Assembly: GCF_001619615.1 (NCBI RefSeq)
Contig: NZ_LQQP01000012.1
Location: forward strand, 62,001 to 126,000
DNA from: Microbacterium sp. T32
GTDB lineage: Bacteria; Actinomycetota; Actinomycetes; Actinomycetales; Microbacteriaceae
Reading direction: 5' to 3'
DNA: 64,000 nt
Positions 53,347 to 63,427 of this stretch are shown here, piece after piece (the first letter of the stretch is position 1; every line of letters begins with the position of its first letter). The notes under the pieces were generated by a model, which made no database searches, was not told the DNA's origin, and saw only the letters and a program-made list of their open reading frames with translations. The translations under genes and the position numbers were made by a program.

Positions 53347-53949
53347 TCAGCCCAGCACGATCGCCAGCACGATGCCGACCGCACCCGCGGCCAGCACCAG
53401 CAGGTTGTCGAGCCGGGCGCGGACACGGACGGGAACCGTCTCGGCGATGCCGGCCTCGACACGGCCGGCATCGCGCAGGGCGTGCCAGCGATCACGGACG
53501 AGGGCCGCGGCGCGTCCCGAGTCGGTGTTCGGCAGCTCGCCGGGGCGCGTGTTCGGCGCGACCTGCCCCTCGCTGCGACGGTAGGCGCGCGCCGCGCGCA
53601 GCGATCCGGTCGCGCCGGGCGCCGGAGCGGCGGTCACGGCGATGCGCCGTCCGGGCGTGTGCAGCTGCAGCGCGTAGCGCGTGTCGACATGGATGAGCGC
53701 GGCCCACGGCACGCGATAGCGCAGCGCGATGTTGTCGACCTCCACTCCGTCGTCGTCGACGGAGACCGAGGGCGACCACAGGATGCCGTAGACCAGCGCC
53801 GCGGCGCCGAGCGCACCGGCGATCACCGCGGCGGGGGCGAGCGTCACGGCGGGAGCGGTCAGCAGACCGATCGCCACCGCGGCGATGACCGCCCACACGA
53901 TGCCGCACAGGATGCGGGTGAACGTCGAACGGAACGTCTGGCGTGGCAT
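53347..53949 (-). CDS. PH-domain membrane protein, antisense within the opp operon
   Basis: 200 residues. Two N-terminal membrane helices (about 11-30 and 36-58) are followed by a PH-like domain starting SVSVDDDGVEVDNIALRYRVPWAALIHVDTRYALQLHTPGRRIAVTAAP, a linker and a C-terminal helix (about 181-200). This matches actinobacterial bPH proteins near Mtb low-molecular-weight antigen 6. It lies on the minus strand between the OppC and the ATPase genes, breaking the operon. Function unknown. Confidence 0.82.
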   Translation of the reverse strand: MPRQTFRSTFTRILCGIVWAVIAAVAIGLLTAPAVTLAPAAVIAGALGAAALVYGILWSPSVSVDDDGVEVDNIALRYRVPWAALIHVDTRYALQLHTPGRRIAVTAAPAPGATGSLRAARAYRRSEGQVAPNTRPGELPNTDSGRAAALVRDRWHALRDAGRVEAGIAETVPVRVRARLDNLLVLAAGAVGIVLAIVLG

Positions 53950-54011
53950 CCCCTGATTCTTTCATTCCCCGATCACTCACTCCCGCTCCGCGGGACGGAG
54001 AGGACAGCCTC

Positions 54012-55766
54012 ATGAGCACGACCGAGAAGGCGGGAATCCCCGCGCTCGAGATGACCGACGTCAGCGTCGACTTCGCGGTGGACGACGTCTGGGTCCCGGC
54101 GGCGAAGAACCTGACGTACTCCATCGCCCGCGGCCAGGTCGTCGCGGTGGTGGGGGAGTCGGGTTCCGGCAAGAGCGTGAGCTCGATGGCGGTGCTCGAC
54201 CTCCTCCCGCGCAACAGCCGTGTCCGCGGCAGCATCAAGGTCAACGGGCGCGAGGTCACCACGCTCTCGACCTCGCAGATGCGTCAGCTGCGCGGACCCG
54301 AGGTCGCGGCGATCTTCCAGGAGCCGATGACCGCGCTGAACCCGGTGCTGACCGTGGGGTCGCAGATCATCGAGGCGCTGCGCGCGCACACGACGATGGC
54401 GCCGTCCGAGGCGAAGGCGCGGGCGCTGGAGCTGCTGGACATGGTCGGGCTCCCCGACCCGCAGAAGGCGTTCGCGTCGTACCCGCACCAGCTGTCGGGC
54501 GGTCAGCGTCAGCGCGCGATGATCGCGCAGTCGATCAGCCTCGAGCCCGCGCTCCTCATCGCCGACGAGCCGACGACCGCGCTCGACGTCACCGTCCAGG
54601 CCGAGATCCTCGACCTCATCCGCGACCTCCGCGACCGCCTGGACTCGGCCGTCCTCCTCATCACGCACGACATGGGCGTGGTCGCCGACCTCGCCGACTG
54701 GATCGTCGTGATGAAGAACGGCGACATCGTCGAGCAGGGGAGCGCGGCGCAGGTGCTCGGCGACCCCCAGGACCCGTACACGCAGGAGCTGTTGGCATCC
54801 GTCCCGCGTCTGGGCGAGACGCTCGAGGGCGAGGCGACGGTCGACGTCGTCGAGTCGCTCGCGGCGGCCGTGGCCGAGGGACCCGCACGGACCGAGACGC
54901 TGCGCCTCGCGGCCGCGGCTCCCGAGCTGTCCAACCCGGTGCTCGAGCTGCAGAACGTGTCGATCGAGTACGGCAAGAAGGGTCGCGTCGCCGCGTTCCG
55001 CGCGGTGGACGACGTCACGCTCGGGATCGCCGAGGGCGAGATCGTCGGCCTCGTCGGCGAGTCGGGGTCGGGCAAGTCGACGATCGGACGGGCCGCGATC
55101 GGCTTGCAGCCCATCGCCGAGGGGCGTCTCGTGGTCGACGGCGTCGACATCTCGAGCGGATCGCGCAAGCTCATCAAGTCGCTGCGTCGCCGCGTGGGCA
55201 TCGTGTTCCAGGATCCGTCGTCGTCGCTGAACCCGCGCCTCCCCATCGGCGAGTCCATCGGTGAGCCGCTCTTCCTCGCGGGGGAGGCGAAGGGCGCCGC
55301 CCTGGACGCCCGCGTCGAGAAGCTCCTGGACGAGGTGCGCCTCCCGCGCAGCTACCGCAACCGCTACCCGCACGAGCTGTCGGGCGGCCAGAAGCAGCGC
55401 GTCGGCATCGCCCGCGCGCTGTCGCTGCAGCCGCGTCTGCTCGTGGCGGACGAGCCCACCAGCGCGCTCGACGTCTCGGTGCAGGCGCGCGTGCTGGAAC
55501 TCCTCAGCGAGCTGCAGCAGGAGCACCGCTTCGCGTGCCTCTTCATCAGTCACGACCTGGCCGTCGTGGATGCCATGGCCGACCGCATCGTCGTGCTCAA
55601 CCGCGGCAAGATCGCGGAGCAGGGCACGCGCGACCAGATCCTGCGCTCCCCGAAGGAGCCGTACACGCAGCGTCTCATCGCGGCGATCCCGGTGCCCGAC
55701 GTCGAGGTGCAGGCCGCCCGTCGCGAGCTGCGTCACGAGCTGCTGAAGAACACTCCGGCATCCTGA
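54012..55766 (+). CDS. Fused OppD-OppF dual ATPase subunit
   Basis: 584 residues carrying two ABC cassettes. The first has GESGSGKSVSS, LSGGQRQRAMIAQ, LLIADEPTTALD and LITHDMGVV. The second has GESGSGKSTIGRA, LSGGQKQRVGIARA, LLVADEPTSALD and SHDLAVV. The C-terminal PHELSGGQK and the peptide-importer tail are present. The operon is interrupted by the antisense PH-domain gene, but this gene still supplies the energy module for the permeases upstream. Confidence 0.95.
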   Translation: MSTTEKAGIPALEMTDVSVDFAVDDVWVPAAKNLTYSIARGQVVAVVGESGSGKSVSSMAVLDLLPRNSRVRGSIKVNGREVTTLSTSQMRQLRGPEVAAIFQEPMTALNPVLTVGSQIIEALRAHTTMAPSEAKARALELLDMVGLPDPQKAFASYPHQLSGGQRQRAMIAQSISLEPALLIADEPTTALDVTVQAEILDLIRDLRDRLDSAVLLITHDMGVVADLADWIVVMKNGDIVEQGSAAQVLGDPQDPYTQELLASVPRLGETLEGEATVDVVESLAAAVAEGPARTETLRLAAAAPELSNPVLELQNVSIEYGKKGRVAAFRAVDDVTLGIAEGEIVGLVGESGSGKSTIGRAAIGLQPIAEGRLVVDGVDISSGSRKLIKSLRRRVGIVFQDPSSSLNPRLPIGESIGEPLFLAGEAKGAALDARVEKLLDEVRLPRSYRNRYPHELSGGQKQRVGIARALSLQPRLLVADEPTSALDVSVQARVLELLSELQQEHRFACLFISHDLAVVDAMADRIVVLNRGKIAEQGTRDQILRSPKEPYTQRLIAAIPVPDVEVQAARRELRHELLKNTPAS

Positions 55767-55777
55767 TCCGGACGCCG

Positions 55778-55813
55778 AAAGGGGCGGCATTCCTGAGGGG
55801 ATGCCGCCCCTTT
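55778..55813 (+). terminator. Terminator after the opp operon
   Basis: AAAGGGGCGGCAT and ATGCCGCCCCTTT are perfect 13-base arms around a 10-base loop, and the stem ends in TTTCG. Confidence 0.85.
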
Positions 55814-55847
55814 CGCGTGCGTCGCCGGGAGCGGGGCGGGCGCCCGG

Positions 55848-55853
55848 TAGACT
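55848..55853 (+). promoter_or_regulatory. -10 element TAGACT for typA
   Basis: TAGACT predicts a start near 55860 and a leader of about 43 bases with TGGAGACC. Confidence 0.5.
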
Positions 55854-55902
55854 GAGGTGGCCCGATTCCGGGCGCAACCCCGAATTTTCCTGGAGACCCT
55901 CC

Positions 55903-57816
55903 ATGGCGCACGCCCTTCGTCCTGGCCTCCGTAACGTCGCGATCGTCGCGCACGTCGACCACGGCAAGACGACCCTCGTCGACGCCATGCTTCGCCAGAC
56001 GAACTCGTTCGGCGACCACGCGCACGTCGAAGAGCGCGCGATGGACTCGAACGACCTCGAGCGTGAGAAGGGCATCACGATCCTCGCCAAGAACACGGCG
56101 ATCACGTACAACGGCGCCCACACCGACGTCCCGGTGACGATCAACGTCATCGACACCCCCGGTCACGCCGACTTCGGCGGCGAGGTCGAGCGGGGTCTGT
56201 CGATGGTCGACGGTGTCGTGCTCCTGGTCGACGCGTCGGAGGGCCCGCTGCCCCAGACCCGCTTCGTGCTGCGCAAGGCGCTCGAGGCGAAGCTCCCCGT
56301 CATCCTGCTGGTCAACAAGACCGACCGTCCCGATGCGCGCATCGCCGAGGTTGAAGAAGAGGCGCATGACCTGCTCCTGGGGCTCGCGTCCGACCTCGTC
56401 GACGACGTCCCCGACCTCGACGTCGACGCGCTGCTCGACGTGCCCGTCGTGTACGCGTCGGGCCGCGCGGGCGCCGCGTCGCTGAACCGCCCCGCCAACG
56501 GGTCGCTCCCCGACAACGACGACCTCGAGCCGCTCTTCGGCGCGATCCTCGAGCACGTCCCGGCCCCGTCCTACGACGACGAGGCGCCCCTGCAGGCGTG
56601 GGTGACGAACCTCGACTCGAGCCCGTTCCTCGGCCGCCTCGCGCTGCTGCGCATCTTCAACGGCACGCTGAAGAAGGGCCAGACGGTCGCGTGGGTCCGC
56701 CACGACGGCTCGCACTCGAACGCGCGCGTCACCGAGCTGCTGCTGACCAAGGCGCTGGAGCGTTTCCCCGCCGAGTCCGCCGGCCCCGGCGACATCGTCG
56801 CGATCGCCGGTTTCCCCGACATCACGATCGGTGAGACGATCGCCGACCCCGAGGACGTCCGGCCGCTGCCGGCCATCACGGTCGACGACCCCGCCATCTC
56901 GATGACGATCGGCACGAACACCTCGCCCCTCATGGGCAAGGTCAAGGGCCACAAGCTCACCGCCCGCATGGTCAAGGACCGCCTCGACCGCGAGCTCATC
57001 GGCAACGTCTCGCTGAAGGTCGTCGACATCGGACGACCGGATGCCTGGGAGGTCCAGGGTCGCGGCGAGCTCGCGCTCGCGATCCTCGTCGAGAACATGC
57101 GTCGCGAGGGCTTCGAGCTCACCGTCGGCAAGCCGCAGGTGGTCACCAAGCGCGGCGAGGACGGCAAGCTCAAGGAGCCGTACGAGCACCTCACGATCGA
57201 CGCTCCCGAGGAGCACCTCGGCGCGATCACGCAGCTGATGGCCGCACGCAAGGGCCGCATGGACAACATGACGAACCACGGCACGGGTTGGGTGCGCATG
57301 GAGTTCGTCGTCCCGTCCCGCGGCCTCATCGGCTTCCGCAGCGAGTTCCTGACGATCACGCGCGGTACCGGTATCGCCAACGCGATCTCGCACGGCTACG
57401 ACGACTGGGCCGGCACCATCACGACCCGTCAGAACGGCTCGATCGTCGCCGACCGCATGGGCGTCGTCACCCCGTTCGCGATGATCGCCCTGCAGGAGCG
57501 CATGAGCTTCTTCGTGCAGCCGACCGAAGAGGTCTACGAGGGCATGGTCATCGGCGAGAACTCGCGCGCCGACGACATGGACGTCAACATCACCAAGGAG
57601 AAGAAGCTGACGAACATGCGTTCGTCGACCTCGGACTCCTTCGAGTCGATGACCCCGCCGCGCGTCCTGACGCTCGAGGAGTCGCTCGAGTTCGCCCGCG
57701 ACGACGAATGCGTCGAGGTCACGCCCGAGAAGGTGCGCATCCGCAAGGTCGTGCTCGACGCGACCGAGCGCGGCCGCGCCGCCTCGCGCGCCAAGCGCCA
57801 GGATGCCAACGCCTGA
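55903..57816 (+). CDS. typA: Ribosome-associated GTPase TypA/BipA
   Basis: 637 residues. The G1 loop AHVDHGKTT is near residues 14-22, the switch region and [21 protein letters not shown] near 86-106, and NKTD near 142. The C-terminal EF-G-like domains end with [17 protein letters not shown] and [18 protein letters not shown], specific for TypA. It acts on 50S assembly and stress translation. A TGGAGACC ribosome binding site precedes the ATG. Confidence 0.96.
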   Translation: MAHALRPGLRNVAIVAHVDHGKTTLVDAMLRQTNSFGDHAHVEERAMDSNDLEREKGITILAKNTAITYNGAHTDVPVTINVIDTPGHADFGGEVERGLSMVDGVVLLVDASEGPLPQTRFVLRKALEAKLPVILLVNKTDRPDARIAEVEEEAHDLLLGLASDLVDDVPDLDVDALLDVPVVYASGRAGAASLNRPANGSLPDNDDLEPLFGAILEHVPAPSYDDEAPLQAWVTNLDSSPFLGRLALLRIFNGTLKKGQTVAWVRHDGSHSNARVTELLLTKALERFPAESAGPGDIVAIAGFPDITIGETIADPEDVRPLPAITVDDPAISMTIGTNTSPLMGKVKGHKLTARMVKDRLDRELIGNVSLKVVDIGRPDAWEVQGRGELALAILVENMRREGFELTVGKPQVVTKRGEDGKLKEPYEHLTIDAPEEHLGAITQLMAARKGRMDNMTNHGTGWVRMEFVVPSRGLIGFRSEFLTITRGTGIANAISHGYDDWAGTITTRQNGSIVADRMGVVTPFAMIALQERMSFFVQPTEEVYEGMVIGENSRADDMDVNITKEKKLTNMRSSTSDSFESMTPPRVLTLEESLEFARDDECVEVTPEKVRIRKVVLDATERGRAASRAKRQDANA

Positions 57817-57884
57817 GTCTTCGCTCATCCGTTTCGCGGTCGGGCTCCGGGAAGGGGCCTGCAGGCATCGCCCCCGGGGTTTCG

Positions 57885-57935
57885 GTGTCCAGAACACGCG
57901 GACCGATTCGCGCGCCGTCCGCGTGTCTTGGACAC
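57885..57935. repeat. GTGTCC-palindrome, copy 2
   Basis: GTGTCCAGAACACGCGGAC (57885-57903) pairs with the complement of GTCCGCGTGTCTTGGACAC (57917-57935), with two mismatches. It lies downstream of typA. Confidence 0.8.
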
Positions 57936-57980
57936 GGAACTGGCCTGCCGCCGCTCGGTGAGCGGTGTCATCCCCGTTCA

Positions 57981-58031
57981 GTGTCCAAGACACGCCGCTG
58001 GGCCCGTGTCGCGAGCGGCGTGTCGTGGACA
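57981..58031. repeat. GTGTCC-palindrome, copy 3
   Basis: GTGTCCAAGACACGCCGCT (57981-57999) pairs with AGCGGCGTGTCGTGGACA (58014-58031) with one internal mismatch. Its first 15 bases are identical to the left arm of copy 1. Confidence 0.8.
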
Positions 58032-58068
58032 GTGGATGCCGCCCGCGCGCCGCCGCGACCCGTGTGGG

Positions 58069-58623
58069 TCAGCGCGACTCCGACACCAGCACCGCGCTGG
58101 TCCCGGGGGCCAGTGCCTCGAACACGTGCGGCGCGTCGCCGGCGTAGGAGAGGTAGTCGCCCGGGTGCAGGTCGTACGGCGCATCCACCGGGCCGACGCG
58201 GCCGCGGCCTGCGAGCAGCACGACGTGCTCGACCGTGCCGCGCTGGTGCGGATCGGACAGACGCGGCTTCCCGGGCTCGGCGCGCAGCAGGTAGATGTCG
58301 CGGCGCGCGTGCGGTGGGCTCGCGGACAGCAGCACGGCGAGGTAGTCGGCGGCGGACGCCGGCACCGCGGCGGACGGGGCGTCGCCCGCGCGGATGAGCG
58401 TGGGGGAGTGCACGCCCTCGTCGACGAGCACCGCGAACGGCACCTCCAGCGCGGTCGCCAGGGCCCACAGGGTTTCGACGCTCGGATTGCCGCCGCCGTT
58501 CTCGAGTTGCGAGACCGTCGCTTTCGCCACCCCGGCGCGCCGCGCCAGTTCGGACACGCTGAGATCGCGCCGCTCGCGTTCGCGGCGGAGGGTCGTGGCG
58601 ATGCGGTCACCGAGGTCGCTCAT
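58069..58623 (-). CDS. XRE-family regulator with C-terminal cupin
   Basis: 184 residues. Helix-turn-helix at about 9-65 (RERRDLSVSELARRAGVAKATVSQLENGGGNPSVETLWALATALEV), followed by a cupin with HVVLLAGRGRVG and PGDYLSYAGDAPHVFEAL. Regulators of this layout often sit next to the transporter they control. Here azlCD is divergent, with a 64-base gap holding the palindrome CGTTCG-N6-CGAACG at 58645-58662. CATAAT six bases before the ATG suggests a leaderless mRNA. Confidence 0.9.
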   Translation of the reverse strand: MSDLGDRIATTLRRERERRDLSVSELARRAGVAKATVSQLENGGGNPSVETLWALATALEVPFAVLVDEGVHSPTLIRAGDAPSAAVPASAADYLAVLLSASPPHARRDIYLLRAEPGKPRLSDPHQRGTVEHVVLLAGRGRVGPVDAPYDLHPGDYLSYAGDAPHVFEALAPGTSAVLVSESR

Positions 58624-58629
58624 GCGTTC

Positions 58630-58662
58630 ATTATGCTCGTCGCTCGTTCGACTTGACGAACG
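58630..58662. promoter_or_regulatory. Divergent control region: -10 CATAAT and palindrome
   Basis: CATAAT on the minus strand (58630-58635) serves the regulator gene. The inverted repeat CGTTCG-acttga-CGAACG (58645-58662) lies beside it and is the best operator candidate for the XRE protein. Confidence 0.5.
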
Positions 58663-58687
58663 GCGCGGCGCGTTCGAGACTCTGATC

Positions 58688-59404
58688 ATGCGTTCATCAG
58701 AGCGAACACCGTCGCGGGCCGCGGCGCGGCAGGGTCTCGCCGTCGCCCTCGCCACCAGCGCGTACGGCATCTCGTTCGGCGCGCTGTCCGTGGCATCCGG
58801 TCTCGATGTCTGGCAGACCTGCGTGCTGAGCCTCCTCATGTTCACCGGTGGGTCGCAGTTCGCGTTCGTCGGCGTGCTGGCGGCGGGCGGCGCGGGGGCG
58901 GCACCGGCCGCGATCGCGTCCGCGGGACTGCTCGGCGTGCGCAACGCCGCGTACGCCATGCGGATGTCGCCGGTGGTCGGCCCGGGACGCGTCCGGCGCG
59001 CCGCCGCGACCCCGTTCACGATCGACGAGTCGGTCGCGGTGTCGCTCGCGCAGTCCGACCCCGTCGCGCGTCGCGTCGGCTTCTGGGTGACCGGCGTCGG
59101 CATCTGGATCGGCTGGAACGTCACGACCCTCGCCGGTGCGCTCCTCGGCGACGTCCTCGGCGACCCCCGGACGTGGGGCCTGGATGCCGCTGCCGCCGCG
59201 GCCTTCCTCGCGTTGCTGTGGCCACGGGTGCGGGGGCGTCAGCCCCTCGCGGTCGCGATCGGTGCGGCGGCCGTCGCCGCGGTGCTGACGCCGTGGGTCC
59301 TGCCCGGCATCCCGGTCATCGCCGCGGCCGGAGTCGCGCTCGCCCTCGGCTGGTTCGACTCCCGTCCGTCGCGCGCAGCGGACGATGAGGGGCGGATGCC
59401 ATGA
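58688..59404 (+). CDS. AzlC-family branched-chain amino acid exporter subunit
   Basis: 238 residues and about seven helices. AYGISFGALSVASGLDVWQTCVLSLLMFTGGSQFAFVGVL is the AzlC start, and GLLGVRNAAYAMRM is conserved. Together with AzlD it exports branched-chain amino acids or analogues. Its last bases overlap azlD (ATGA). It is controlled probably by the divergent XRE-cupin gene. Confidence 0.9.
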   Translation: MRSSERTPSRAAARQGLAVALATSAYGISFGALSVASGLDVWQTCVLSLLMFTGGSQFAFVGVLAAGGAGAAPAAIASAGLLGVRNAAYAMRMSPVVGPGRVRRAAATPFTIDESVAVSLAQSDPVARRVGFWVTGVGIWIGWNVTTLAGALLGDVLGDPRTWGLDAAAAAAFLALLWPRVRGRQPLAVAIGAAAVAAVLTPWVLPGIPVIAAAGVALALGWFDSRPSRAADDEGRMP

Positions 59405-59715
59405 CCCTGTGGACCGCCGTGATCGCGGCATCCGTCCTCTGTCTGGGGCTCAAGGCGGTCGGGTACGTGCTGCCGCAGAGCTGGCTCGACGCTCCCCGTC
59501 CCGCGCGGATCGCCGATCTGTTGACGGTCGCGCTGCTCTCCGCGCTCGTCGTCGTGCAGGCGCTGGCCTCGGGTCCGGCGATAGTTGTAGATGCGCGGCT
59601 CCCCGCGGTCGGGGTCGCGGCGCTCCTGCTGTGGGCGCGGGCGCCGTTCCTCGTCGTCGTCGCGGCCGGCGCCGTGACCGCCGCGCTCCTGCGGGCGTTC
59701 GGCTGGGCCACATGA
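59401..59715 (+). CDS. AzlD-domain transporter subunit
   Basis: 104 residues and about four helices: LGLKAVGYVLP, IADLLTVALLSALVVVQAL and GVAALLLWARAPFLVVVAAGAVTAALLRAFGW. It is the small partner of AzlC. The ATG overlaps the azlC stop. Confidence 0.9.
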   Translation: MTLWTAVIAASVLCLGLKAVGYVLPQSWLDAPRPARIADLLTVALLSALVVVQALASGPAIVVDARLPAVGVAALLLWARAPFLVVVAAGAVTAALLRAFGWAT

Positions 59716-59724
59716 ACCCGCACC

Positions 59725-59730
59725 TAGACT
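59725..59730 (+). promoter_or_regulatory. -10 element TAGACT for the DUF6113-like gene, leaderless
   Basis: TAGACT ends six bases before the GTG at 59737. Confidence 0.5.
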
Positions 59731-59736
59731 GACCGC

Positions 59737-60132
59737 GTGGGTTCCGGAATCGTGCGCGTCATCGGTTGGGTCGTCGCTTTCCTCGTGGGTGCCGTCTACG
59801 GCACGGCGGCGACCGTGGGGCACGCCTTCCGTCTCGGCGTCGTGCCGGTCGGATTGATCCTCGCGACGATCGGGTGCGCGGGGCTCCTCATCGCGCTCCG
59901 CACGTTGACGCAGGACCGGGTCAACGCCATCGCCGGGGGCCTCGGCATCATCGCGGCCACCTTCCTGTTCTCGCAGGTCGGTCCCGGCGGCTCGGCGATC
60001 GTCGCCGCCGCGACGCCCGACACCGAGTGGATCGCGATCGCCTGGACGTTCGTGGGCCCCATCCTTCTGGCGCTCGTAGCCTTCTTCCCCGACGTATCGA
60101 AGCTGCGCGCCGAGCCCGCCGACGGATCATAG
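59737..60132 (+). CDS. Four-helix membrane protein (DUF6113-like)
   Basis: 131 residues with helices at about 8-28, 34-55, 62-80 and 97-118. The text FLVGAVYGTAATVGHAF and QVGPGGSAIVAA recalls a small actinobacterial membrane family upstream of fdxA, probably DUF6113; I could not confirm the family. Rv1171 holds an equivalent place in M. tuberculosis. Function unknown. Confidence 0.65.
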   Translation: MGSGIVRVIGWVVAFLVGAVYGTAATVGHAFRLGVVPVGLILATIGCAGLLIALRTLTQDRVNAIAGGLGIIAATFLFSQVGPGGSAIVAAATPDTEWIAIAWTFVGPILLALVAFFPDVSKLRAEPADGS

Positions 60133-60171
60133 GACACGGCCGTGCGGCCCGGCGCCCGTCGCTGTCCCGCG

Positions 60172-60177
60172 TAGACT
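60172..60177 (+). promoter_or_regulatory. -10 element TAGACT for fdxA, leaderless
   Basis: TAGACT ends six bases before the GTG at 60184. Confidence 0.5.
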
Positions 60178-60183
60178 GAGCGG

Positions 60184-60504
60184 GTGACTTACGTGATCGC
60201 CCTCCCGTGTGTCGATGTCAAAGACCGCGCCTGCATCGACGAATGCCCGGTCGACTGCATTTATGAGGGTGAACGCTCGCTCTACATCCACCCCGACGAG
60301 TGCGTCGACTGCGGTGCGTGCGAGCCCGTGTGCCCCGTTGAGGCCATCTACTACGAGGACGACCTTCCCGAAGAGTGGTCGGACTACTACAAGGCGAACG
60401 TCGAGTTCTTCGACGACATCGGATCTCCCGGCGGTGCCGCCAAGGTCGGCGTGATCGCCAAGGATCACCCCGTCATCTCGGCGCTTCCTCCGCAGAGCCA
60501 CTGA
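60184..60504 (+). CDS. fdxA: 7Fe-type ferredoxin
   Basis: 106 residues. The cluster-binding pattern lies in [13 protein letters not shown] and [16 protein letters not shown], the actinobacterial [3Fe-4S][4Fe-4S] ferredoxin. A C-terminal extension of about 45 residues follows. It transfers electrons to P450s or oxidoreductases. The next gene starts three bases after its stop. Confidence 0.96.
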   Translation: MTYVIALPCVDVKDRACIDECPVDCIYEGERSLYIHPDECVDCGACEPVCPVEAIYYEDDLPEEWSDYYKANVEFFDDIGSPGGAAKVGVIAKDHPVISALPPQSH

Positions 60505-60507
60505 CCC

Positions 60508-61611
60508 GTGGGCGTCGCCGACCTCGCCGACTACCCGTGGGACGCGGTCGCGCCGTACGCCGAGCGCGCCCGCCGTCACCCCGCGGGCATCGTCGACCTG
60601 TCGATCGGGTCGCCCGTCGACCCGACCCCCGCCGTCGTCGCCGAGGCCCTCGCCGCGGCGACCGACGCGCACGCGTACCCCCAGACCATGGGCACCCCCG
60701 CGCTGCGCGAGGCGATCGTCGACTGGTACGCCCGCCGCCGAGGAGTCCCCGGGCTCACCCCCGCGCACGTGCTTCCCACCGTCGGCTCGAAAGAGCTCGT
60801 CGCCCTGCTGCCCCTGCTCCTGGGCCTCGGTCCCGGGGATGCCGTCGTGCACCCGCGCGCCGCGTACCCGACGTACGAGGTCGGCGCCCGTCTCGTCGGC
60901 GCGGAGGCCGTGGCATCCGACGATCCGGCCGAATGGCCCGAGAACACCCGGCTCGTCTGGATCAATTCGCCCGGGAACCCCGACGGTCGCGTCCTCTCGA
61001 CCGACGAACTCGTGGATGCCGTGACCCGGGCCCGCGCGCTCGGCGCGGTTCTCGCGTCCGACGAGTGCTACGCCGAACTGGGCTGGGACGCGCCGTGGGA
61101 CACCGCGGGCGTGCCGAGCGTGCTCGACCCGGCGGTCGTCGGCGACGACTTCGCCGGCGTGCTGTCGGTGTACTCGCTCAGCAAGCAGTCGAACCTCGCC
61201 GGTTACCGTGCCGCGTTCCTCGCGGGCGACCCCGAGATCGTGGCGCGCCTGCTGACGGGCCGCAAGCACCTCGGCCTGATGCCTCCCGGCCCCGTGCAGC
61301 GAGCGATGACCGTCGCGCTCGGCGACGACGCGCACGTCGCCGAGCAGCGAGCGCGCTACGCCCGCCGTCGCGCCGTCCTCAAACCCGCGGTCGAGGCTGC
61401 CGGCTTCCGCGTCGACCGCAGCGAGGGTGGCCTGTACCTCTGGGCGACGGAGGGCCGAGACGCCTGGGAGAGCGTGGGGCGCCTCGCGGACCTCGGCATC
61501 CTGGTCGGTCCCGGGCACTTCTACGGCACACATTTCCCGCAGCACGTGCGCTTCTCGCTGACCGCGACCGATGAGCGGATCGCGGCGGCGGCGGAGCGTC
61601 TGACCCCCTGA
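60508..61611 (+). CDS. dapC: Succinyldiaminopimelate transaminase
   Basis: 367 residues, a class I/II PLP aminotransferase. Lys226 binds PLP in SLSKQSNLAGYRAAF, with PTVGSKELVALLP and INSPGNPDGRVLS nearby. The arrangement fdxA-dapC is highly conserved in actinobacteria and supports the lysine/peptidoglycan assignment over other aminotransferases. Confidence 0.93.
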   Translation: MGVADLADYPWDAVAPYAERARRHPAGIVDLSIGSPVDPTPAVVAEALAAATDAHAYPQTMGTPALREAIVDWYARRRGVPGLTPAHVLPTVGSKELVALLPLLLGLGPGDAVVHPRAAYPTYEVGARLVGAEAVASDDPAEWPENTRLVWINSPGNPDGRVLSTDELVDAVTRARALGAVLASDECYAELGWDAPWDTAGVPSVLDPAVVGDDFAGVLSVYSLSKQSNLAGYRAAFLAGDPEIVARLLTGRKHLGLMPPGPVQRAMTVALGDDAHVAEQRARYARRRAVLKPAVEAAGFRVDRSEGGLYLWATEGRDAWESVGRLADLGILVGPGHFYGTHFPQHVRFSLTATDERIAAAAERLTP

Positions 61612-61685
61612 GCCCCGGAACAGTGGGATCCCTCCATCGGAAGGGGGCATCCTTTGGCGGTGTCATCTGTACGTCGTCGGCCCCG

Positions 61686-61691
61686 ATAGGC
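61686..61691 (+). promoter_or_regulatory. -10 element TAGGCT for gltA
   Basis: TAGGCT would give a leader of about 115 bases to the gltA start. The gap 61612-61813 holds no gene that I can support. Confidence 0.35.
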
Positions 61692-61813
61692 TGTAGGGGC
61701 ACTCCGAGCGGGTCACCCTCCGCCGAGCGCCGTGTCGGGAACCGCGCAGATGGATCCCGGCCGAGGACCACGGTCCTGACCACATGGGCGACCAGAAATC
61801 GCAAGGAGGCGCG

Positions 61814-63109
<1,296 letters not shown>

Positions 63110-63119
63110 TCCGCCGTCG

Positions 63120-63155
63120 ACGCCCCGTCCCTCTCGCGAGGGGCGGGGCGTTTCG
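63120..63155 (+). terminator. Terminator after gltA
   Basis: ACGCCCCGTCCCT pairs with AGGGGCGGGGCGT with one G-T pairing, and TTTCG follows. Confidence 0.8.
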
Positions 63156-63183
63156 CTGTGCGCCGGGTGTCGCCGGCGCAAGA

Positions 63184-63264
63184 TCAGGGATTCGAGCAAG
63201 GTCAGTGCGGTCTGGGCGGATGTGGCTGAGTCTGCGCGGATCACTGACTTTGTGGAGCCGGGCC
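63184..63264. repeat. ~80-bp dispersed repeat, copy 3 (81 bases)
   Basis: Begins TCAGGGATTCGAGC and ends GAGCCGGGCC. About 82 percent identical by eye to copy 4. Confidence 0.8.
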
Positions 63265-63300
63265 GCAGGGGGATGCCGGGCCCTTGGCGCCCGCGCTCGC

Positions 63301-63381
63301 TCAGTGATTCGCGCGATGTCGGTCCGATCCAGGCCGATGTGGCTGAGCCTGCGCGGATCGCTGACTTTGGCGAGCCGGGCC
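63301..63381. repeat. ~80-bp dispersed repeat, copy 4 (81 bases)
   Basis: Begins TCAGTGATTCGCGC, contains GGCTGAGCCTGCGCGGATCG and ends GAGCCGGGCC. With copy 3 it fills most of the 318-base gap between gltA and the DDAH-like gene. No gene is seen there. Confidence 0.8.
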
Positions 63382-63415
63382 GGAGGGTGGATGCCGCCCC
63401 CCGGTGCCCGCACGC

Positions 63416-63421
63416 TAGGTT
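63416..63421 (+). promoter_or_regulatory. -10 element TAGGTT for the DDAH-like gene, leaderless
   Basis: TAGGTT ends six bases before the ATG at 63428. Confidence 0.5.
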
Positions 63422-63427
63422 CGGTGC

